A DNA stretch of 64,000 nt from CAYUWM01 sp964448395 (GTDB taxonomy: Bacteria > Chloroflexota > Dehalococcoidia > E44-bin15): NCBI GenBank assembly GCA_964448395.1, contig CAYUWM010000001.1:22079-86078 (forward strand), written 5' to 3'. Position numbers and translations under genes: made by a program. The number at the start of each line of letters is the position of its first letter. Position 1 is the stretch's first letter. The notes beneath the pieces are model-generated. The model was not told the origin of the DNA. It saw only the letters and a list, made by a program, of their open reading frames with translations, and ran no database searches. Of the stretch, positions 59,851-64,000 are shown in pieces.

Positions 59851-60800
59851 AGAATACTCTCCTTATCATCGAAGTAGCTAAATCTCCACAATTCCCGGTA
59901 TCTGTTGAGGATATCAGCCCACGTCCGAGCGCGAAGCCCCTCTATACTGAACTCGGAGACCGTAAAGCTGGATACTGCAGTCCCGTGAATCATGGCCCGT
60001 TTAACCGCCTGGGGGGTGAACTCCTTTGCACGAGCCAGATACCCGACCAGGCCGCCGGCGAAGCTGTCTCCGGCCCCAGTGGGGTCCTTCACGATCTCGA
60101 CGGGGTATGCGGAGGTGGTGAAGTACTCCCCCTCGCTGACCATCATCGAGCCGTACTTACCTCGCTTAACGATAACCGCTTTAGGCCCCATGGTGATCAC
60201 TTTGTTGGCAGCGGTGATTATATTGGCTTCCCGTGCCAATAGATGCACCTCGGATTCATCCATAATGGCGATATCCACCATGCTCAACGCCCGGCACAGG
60301 GACTGGTTCTTGCCCTCGATCCAGAAGTTCATGGTATCGACGATCTTGAGCTTGGCTCCGGGAACCTGCTCCAGCACCTCACACTGCAGATCGGGATCGA
60401 TATTGGCCAGAAACACTATATCGCAATTCTTATAACTATCAGGCAAGGTCGGGTGGAAATCGGCGAACACATTGAGCTTGGTATCCAGGGTCTCGGTCAC
60501 GTTACGTTCGTAATCGTATCGCCCGACCCAGCGGAAGGTCTCACCATCCACCACCTCCAGCCCCTCGACATCCACCCCCCGTTCGGCAAGGAATTCCACA
60601 TGCTCCCTGGGGAAATCGGTGCCGGCGACACCCACCAGCTTAACGTCGGTATAGATGCTGGCGGCGGTGGCGAAATATACTGCAGAACCGCCCAGAACCT
60701 CGGTGACCTTGCCCAACGGCGTCTCTACAGTATCCAGAGCGATCGAGCCCACAACCAGCACGCTGAGCCTATCGCCATCGCTGTTTGATTTCGGTGTCAA
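59847..60800 (-). CDS. PfkB-family carbohydrate/nucleoside kinase (possible adenosine kinase)
   Basis: The 317-residue ribokinase-fold protein has VLVVGSIALDTVETP, GGSAVYFATAAS and the anion-hole/catalytic motif DPTGAGDSFAGGLVGYL. It overlaps ahcY by 4 nt, so its product is made together with an enzyme that yields adenosine. An adenosine kinase role is therefore plausible, but sugar kinase activity cannot be excluded from sequence alone. The start is TTG at 60800, with GGAGTGAG 8 nt upstream. Confidence 0.85.
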   Translation of the reverse strand: MTPKSNSDGDRLSVLVVGSIALDTVETPLGKVTEVLGGSAVYFATAASIYTDVKLVGVAGTDFPREHVEFLAERGVDVEGLEVVDGETFRWVGRYDYERNVTETLDTKLNVFADFHPTLPDSYKNCDIVFLANIDPDLQCEVLEQVPGAKLKIVDTMNFWIEGKNQSLCRALSMVDIAIMDESEVHLLAREANIITAANKVITMGPKAVIVKRGKYGSMMVSEGEYFTTSAYPVEIVKDPTGAGDSFAGGLVGYLARAKEFTPQAVKRAMIHGTAVSSFTVSEFSIEGLRARTWADILNRYRELWRFSYFDDKESIL

Positions 60801-60819
60801 CCTATATTCTCACTCCGTC

Positions 60820-60930
60820 CTATTGCTGATCTATCCACCGCACCACCTGTTCTAATACGCTATCGCGGTTCGATCTCGTCACCACAACAGTGGCAACATC
60901 TAGTGATTCACACCCTGACTGTACAACCAT
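60820..60930 (-). CDS. Possible 36-codon ORF after the DUF6485 gene
   Basis: ATG at 60930 to TAG at 60820 encodes 36 residues (VTRSNRDSVLEQVVRWIDQQ at the C-terminus, amphipathic in look). It is in the same frame as the DUF6485 gene and starts two codons after its TAG. The GAGG is only 3 nt from the ATG. It could be a real small protein, a decayed gene 3' end or chance; nothing recognisable. Confidence 0.2.
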   Translation of the reverse strand: MVVQSGCESLDVATVVVTRSNRDSVLEQVVRWIDQQ

Positions 60931-60936
60931 CCGCCT

Positions 60937-61128
60937 CTAGCTGTGAATCTTGACGAACCGCTCTATAGAACGATCGTAGGTTCTCTCTACCTCCGGAGGG
61001 AAGAGACACCCCGGCAGCTCCCCCAGACTCTGGTGGTACCTTATACACTCGCAGCACTTGCCCTTGCGCGAGCAGGGCTCGTAGGTGCATGGGCACTTCG
61101 CCTTGTTGGCCTCTATGTTGCACTCCAT
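60937..61128 (-). CDS. DUF6485-family cysteine-rich protein
   Basis: The 63-residue protein begins MECNIEANKAKCPCTYEPC and has eight cysteines in the patterns C-x8-C-x-C-x4-C-x5-C-C-x2-C and ELPGCLFPP. It matches my recollection of the short anaerobe-associated DUF6485 family, with predicted metal binding and no known function. It lies 3 nt after core metE and before pfkB in the methionine/SAM operon. A role in corrinoid, Fe-S or zinc handling for the methionine synthase is conceivable but speculative. Confidence 0.75.
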   Translation of the reverse strand: MECNIEANKAKCPCTYEPCSRKGKCCECIRYHQSLGELPGCLFPPEVERTYDRSIERFVKIHS

Positions 61129-61131
61129 TTC

Positions 61132-62175
61132 CTAACCCTCTTTGATATACCTGCGCCTGTATTCCTTAGAGACATCCGCCAGAAGCTCGAGCGCCCACTC
61201 CGCCGCCTCCTCGGATGCCGGTTCCAGCCCGCAGGCAGGGGTCAGCAAGCATTGCCGCTTTAGCTTCTCAGGGCTAGCTCCTTTCCTCTCAAGCGCGCTC
61301 ATTCCCGCCTCCAGGCGGTCTATTATTCCCTTCACCACCTCACCCTTCAGGTCGCCCTCTTCACGGGGCACTATGCCCCAGGCGATCACACCGCCACGTT
61401 CAAGGAACGACTTTACCTCTTCAGGGTAAAGAGAGATGGTGTAACCATAATTATAGGCATCGAAGTTCAGGATGTCGAGAGGGGTGGCCAGCAGCATCGA
61501 CCAGTCAGTGTTGCCGCAGCAGTGCACCCCCTTCAGCCCATTGATTCCGGCAAACACCTCGCTGAGGAGACCTATCACCTGGTCGCGGGAGACGGATACA
61601 AACGCCGACCCGACAGAGGACATGTAAGGCTCATCGACGAATATGATGGTATCCGGCGCTCTGGGGCTCAGTACTGACTCTTGCCACGCCGCTTTCAGGT
61701 GTAGATGCTTGGCTATGGCATCGGCAAGCGTCTCATCATACAGAATGGGGCGCCGATCCTGGTCGGTGACCGTGAGCCCCCAGGTAACCGGTCCGGTCAG
61801 CTGTCCCTTTACCGCTCGGGCGGATCCAAGCTCCATATCTAGGAAGCTGTAGAGCCCGGCGGCGTACTCACTACTGATTGAATATTTCTCGACATCGTTT
61901 CCCAGGTAAGCGGTGTATAGCTCCTGCAGGGGGCCATCCAGATCCTTGGTACGATCGACATATATGCGCTCCCCCTCGATAGCAATGCCGGGAAAACCCT
62001 CGCTGTACTGAGCATACATATTCTCCAAAAAAGAGCGCTTTGGTAGCTGGGGCCAGACCGGTATCTCCGGCAGGAACTTAGAGATAATCGAACATGCCCG
62101 CTGCGGATCGGTGTGTGGCATGCTGCCTATCATCGTCGGCAGGCCGCTTAGCTCACATCCGGTTGACTTTATCAC
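61132..62175 (-). CDS. Core MetE-type (folate-independent) methionine synthase
   Basis: The 347-residue protein corresponds to the C-terminal catalytic half of cobalamin-independent methionine synthase. The zinc ligands H218 and C220 occur in GVHCCGN, and C315 in LTPACGLEPAS. The N-terminal folate half is missing. Such core enzymes, known from methanogens and reported in Dehalococcoides, take methyl from a corrinoid protein instead of methyl-folate. The start is a GTG overlapping the mtnP stop (TAGTG); upstream in-frame sequence belongs to mtnP. Its neighbours mtnP, ahcY and metK fit methionine regeneration. A uroporphyrinogen decarboxylase-like methyltransferase is the alternative. Confidence 0.85.
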   Translation of the reverse strand: MIKSTGCELSGLPTMIGSMPHTDPQRACSIISKFLPEIPVWPQLPKRSFLENMYAQYSEGFPGIAIEGERIYVDRTKDLDGPLQELYTAYLGNDVEKYSISSEYAAGLYSFLDMELGSARAVKGQLTGPVTWGLTVTDQDRRPILYDETLADAIAKHLHLKAAWQESVLSPRAPDTIIFVDEPYMSSVGSAFVSVSRDQVIGLLSEVFAGINGLKGVHCCGNTDWSMLLATPLDILNFDAYNYGYTISLYPEEVKSFLERGGVIAWGIVPREEGDLKGEVVKGIIDRLEAGMSALERKGASPEKLKRQCLLTPACGLEPASEEAAEWALELLADVSKEYRRRYIKEG

Positions 62176-63041
62176 TACTTTACGTACTTCCCAATCAGGA
62201 GTGCGAGGTCTTGCTTGGTCCGCGCCGGTATCTTCTGCGGGTCGGTGAGGATGTTGGATCCGAGTGCGCTGGCGCAGGCGCACCCCCGGCTCTGCGGGAT
62301 GCGCTCCGCCGCCATCCCGATAATCCTCTTGGCGGTATCCACATTCTTCTGCAGGTTGGCGACCGCCATCTCTATGTTCACCGATTCCTCGGTCTCATGC
62401 CAGGTATCGTAGTCGGTGATACAGGCGATGGTCGCGTAGCACATCTCGGCCTCACGTGCCAGCTTGGCCTCGGGCAGGGCGGTCATGCCGATTATACTGG
62501 CCCCCCAGGAGCGATACAGGTTGGATTCCGCCTTGGTGGAGAAGAACGGCCCCTCCATCACTACATATGCGCCGCCCTTATGGACACTAGCCCCCGCGTC
62601 GCGAGCGGCCCGGTGAAGTATATCGCTGAGCACCGGGCAGAACGGCTCGGCGAACGGCAGGTGGGCCACCAGCCCCATGCCGTCGAAAAAGCTGTTCACC
62701 CGGCTCTTGGTGCGGTCGATAAGCTGGTCGGGTACCACGATATCCAGCGGATGGACGCCCTCCCTGAGGCTGCCCACCGCATTGACCGATATGATCCACT
62801 CCACACCCAGCGATTTCAAGGCATAGATGTTGGCCCGAACCGGCACCTCGGTGGGGGTGAAGCGGTGCCCGCGACCGTGGCGGGGGAGAAAGGCGATGGT
62901 CTTGCCGTCGAGGTCACCGACCACTATGGAATCGCTGGGCTCACCGAACGGCGTTTTAACCTTTACCTCGTCGACGCCTGTCATCCCCTCCATCTCATAC
63001 AGGCCGCTGCCCCCTATAACGCCGATCTTAGATTCAGGCAT
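62175..63041 (-). CDS. mtnP: 5'-methylthioadenosine phosphorylase
   Basis: The 288-residue PNP-family enzyme cleaves methylthioadenosine with phosphate to adenine and methylthioribose-1-P. It shows GVIGGSGLYEMEG, the phosphate-site LPRHGRGHRFTPTEVPVRAN and TALPEAKLAREAEMCYA. The start is the ATG at 63041, preceded by AAGGG; an in-frame ATG at 63059 overlaps mtnA. Substrate could include inosine or adenosine in relatives, but the adjacent mtnA supports MTA. Confidence 0.94.
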   Translation of the reverse strand: MPESKIGVIGGSGLYEMEGMTGVDEVKVKTPFGEPSDSIVVGDLDGKTIAFLPRHGRGHRFTPTEVPVRANIYALKSLGVEWIISVNAVGSLREGVHPLDIVVPDQLIDRTKSRVNSFFDGMGLVAHLPFAEPFCPVLSDILHRAARDAGASVHKGGAYVVMEGPFFSTKAESNLYRSWGASIIGMTALPEAKLAREAEMCYATIACITDYDTWHETEESVNIEMAVANLQKNVDTAKRIIGMAAERIPQSRGCACASALGSNILTDPQKIPARTKQDLALLIGKYVK

Positions 63042-63058
63042 GGTTAACCCTTCCCACA

Positions 63059-64000
63059 TCAGTCCTTTCTAAGTGCCAATTTCCGCAGGCTCTCTGTATA
63101 CGGCTCACGAGCGATTCCCGCTTCCGTAATTATAGCAGATATGTAGCGGTGGGGGGTAACATCGAAGGCGGGATTGGCCACAGCCACGCCTTCGGGTGCG
63201 ATGCGAACGCCTTTGATATGGGTCACCTCTTCGGCATCCCTCTCCTCGATTGGTATCTCATCCCCGGAGCTTATGGAGAGGTCTAGCGTGCTTGTCGGGG
63301 CGGCGACGTAGAAGGGGACGCCGTTCTCCATGGCCAGCACGGCGAGATTGTAGGTCCCTATCTTGTTGGCCACATCCCCATTGGCGGCAATCCTGTCGGC
63401 ACCAACGATCGCGCAGTCGATTTCTCTCGAGCGCAGAAAATGCCCCACCATAGTATCGGTTATTAACGTGAACGGAATGCCGTACTTCTGCAGCTCCCAG
63501 GCGGTAAGGCGCGCCCCTTGAAGCAGGGGGCGGGTCTCAGTAACGAATACACTGACCTTTTCCCCGCTATCCCACGCCGACCTGATCACCCCCAGAGCCG
63601 TGCCGTAGCCCGCTGCCAAGGCCCCGGTGTTGCAGTGGGTGATGACAGTAAAGCCATCCCGGATCAGCCCTGCGCCGTAACCGCTCATCCTGCGCTCTGC
63701 CGCCTCATCCTCAGCGTCGATCTTGCGCGCCTCTGCGATAAGGGAAGCCTTTATCCGTTCGACGCTGTCACCCGCCTCCGCAACCTCGTTCATGCGGCGC
63801 AGCGCCCAGAAGAGGTTCACCGCCGTAGGCCTGGTGCCGGCCAGCTCTGCGGAGATAGGTCGAAGTTTGTCGAGGAACTCTTCCTTAGAGCCCGCTTCGA
63901 CGGCCTGGGCGCCCAGCGCCAGTCCGTAGGCGGCGGCGATGCCGATGGCGGGGGCGCCGCGCACCTTCAACTCCCTGATGGCCGAGGCCACATCCCGGTA
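63059..64000 (-). CDS. mtnA: Methylthioribose-1-phosphate isomerase (5' end outside window)
   Basis: The visible 314 codons encode the MtnA family: VRGAPAIGIAAAYGLALG, catalytic-Cys loop THCNTGALAAGYGTALG, and GADRIAANGDVANKIGTYNLA with the catalytic Asp. The frame stays open to the window end (YRDVASAIRELK), so the N-terminus of about 30-40 residues is missing. It converts MTR-1-P to MTRu-1-P, the step after MtnP. The archaeal R15P isomerase is a relative, but mtnP next door favours MtnA. Later salvage genes (mtnB/C/D) are not seen. Confidence 0.95.
   Translation of the reverse strand, partial: YRDVASAIRELKVRGAPAIGIAAAYGLALGAQAVEAGSKEEFLDKLRPISAELAGTRPTAVNLFWALRRMNEVAEAGDSVERIKASLIAEARKIDAEDEAAERRMSGYGAGLIRDGFTVITHCNTGALAAGYGTALGVIRSAWDSGEKVSVFVTETRPLLQGARLTAWELQKYGIPFTLITDTMVGHFLRSREIDCAIVGADRIAANGDVANKIGTYNLAVLAMENGVPFYVAAPTSTLDLSISSGDEIPIEERDAEEVTHIKGVRIAPEGVAVANPAFDVTPHRYISAIITEAGIAREPYTESLRKLALRKD

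Noticed and set aside
60937..60939. TAG as pyrrolysine or readthrough codon in DUF6485
   Set aside because: The protein before TAG is full length for the family, and many ordinary genes here end in TAG; no pylT or insertion element was seen.

Overview
This 64 kb window is a gene-dense bacterial chromosome segment. It consists almost entirely of housekeeping genes, with no phage, insertion sequence or CRISPR array. It is moderately GC-rich. Operons are tightly packed, with many 1-17 nt start/stop overlaps and many TTG and GTG starts. The gene set suggests an anaerobic member of the Chloroflexota, most like Dehalococcoidia. It has HspR-DnaJ-ClpC heat shock genes, a short 'core' MetE-type methionine synthase next to mtnA/mtnP/ahcY/metK, an AmmeMemoRadiSam cluster, a DUF123 nuclease-like protein, and GlnRS together with tRNA-Gln. 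The taxonomic call is inference from gene content, not a measured placement.

Layout. 1-1942 (+): secG, a SAM hydroxide adenosyltransferase, and a UbiA prenyltransferase. 1952-5185 (-): a VTT-domain membrane protein, then ispD, ispF and cysS. 5274-9094 (-): dnaJ/cbpA, hspR, clpC, read from a consensus promoter that diverges from hsp20 (+, 9234-9773). 9835-12459 (-): three overlapping coenzyme-A genes, namely coaE, an ADP-forming acyl-CoA synthetase-like alpha chain, and a CoA-type Nudix hydrolase. 12588-14936 (+): the complete three-gene AmmeMemoRadiSam cluster. 15180-18645: a TPR protein with an EPEP repeat linker, a DUF123 protein (-), then lspA-rluD. 18733-22680: a small membrane protein, glnS (-), gltX, a Cys-rich miniprotein, and tRNA-Gln(CUG). 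22716-29106 (-): a DPM-like glycosyltransferase; purF-purM-purH with a decayed flavin-reductase remnant between purM and purH; and tlyA-alpha/beta hydrolase.

29317-51450 (+) is a single long ribosomal superoperon: str-S10-spc-alpha-truA-rplM-rpsI, about 22 kb. Three things stand out. A MacB/FtsX-type ABC permease and its ATPase sit between rplC and rplD, and the permease appears to start at CTG. S3 carries a C-terminal Lys/Ala/Glu tail of about 190 residues. tuf is absent after fusA.

51455-64000 (-) holds two metabolic blocks read in one direction. The upstream block is mtnA (cut by the window edge), mtnP, core metE, a DUF6485 Cys-rich protein, a PfkB kinase, ahcY and metK. Together these form an activated-methyl cycle plus the start of methionine salvage, with the kinase a plausible adenosine kinase. 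The downstream block is a mannose-1-P guanylyltransferase, a GDP-mannose dehydratase-like enzyme, phosphomannomutase and phosphoglucose/phosphomannose isomerase. This gives an unbroken route from fructose-6-P to a GDP-deoxyhexose. An acyl-CoA dehydrogenase follows at the end.

The best candidates for poorly understood biology are the AmmeMemoRadiSam cluster, the transporter embedded in the S10 operon, the S3 tail, the CoA gene trio, the SAM-cycle operon with its Cys-rich protein, and the flavin-reductase remnant. No wholly unknown multi-gene system was seen.
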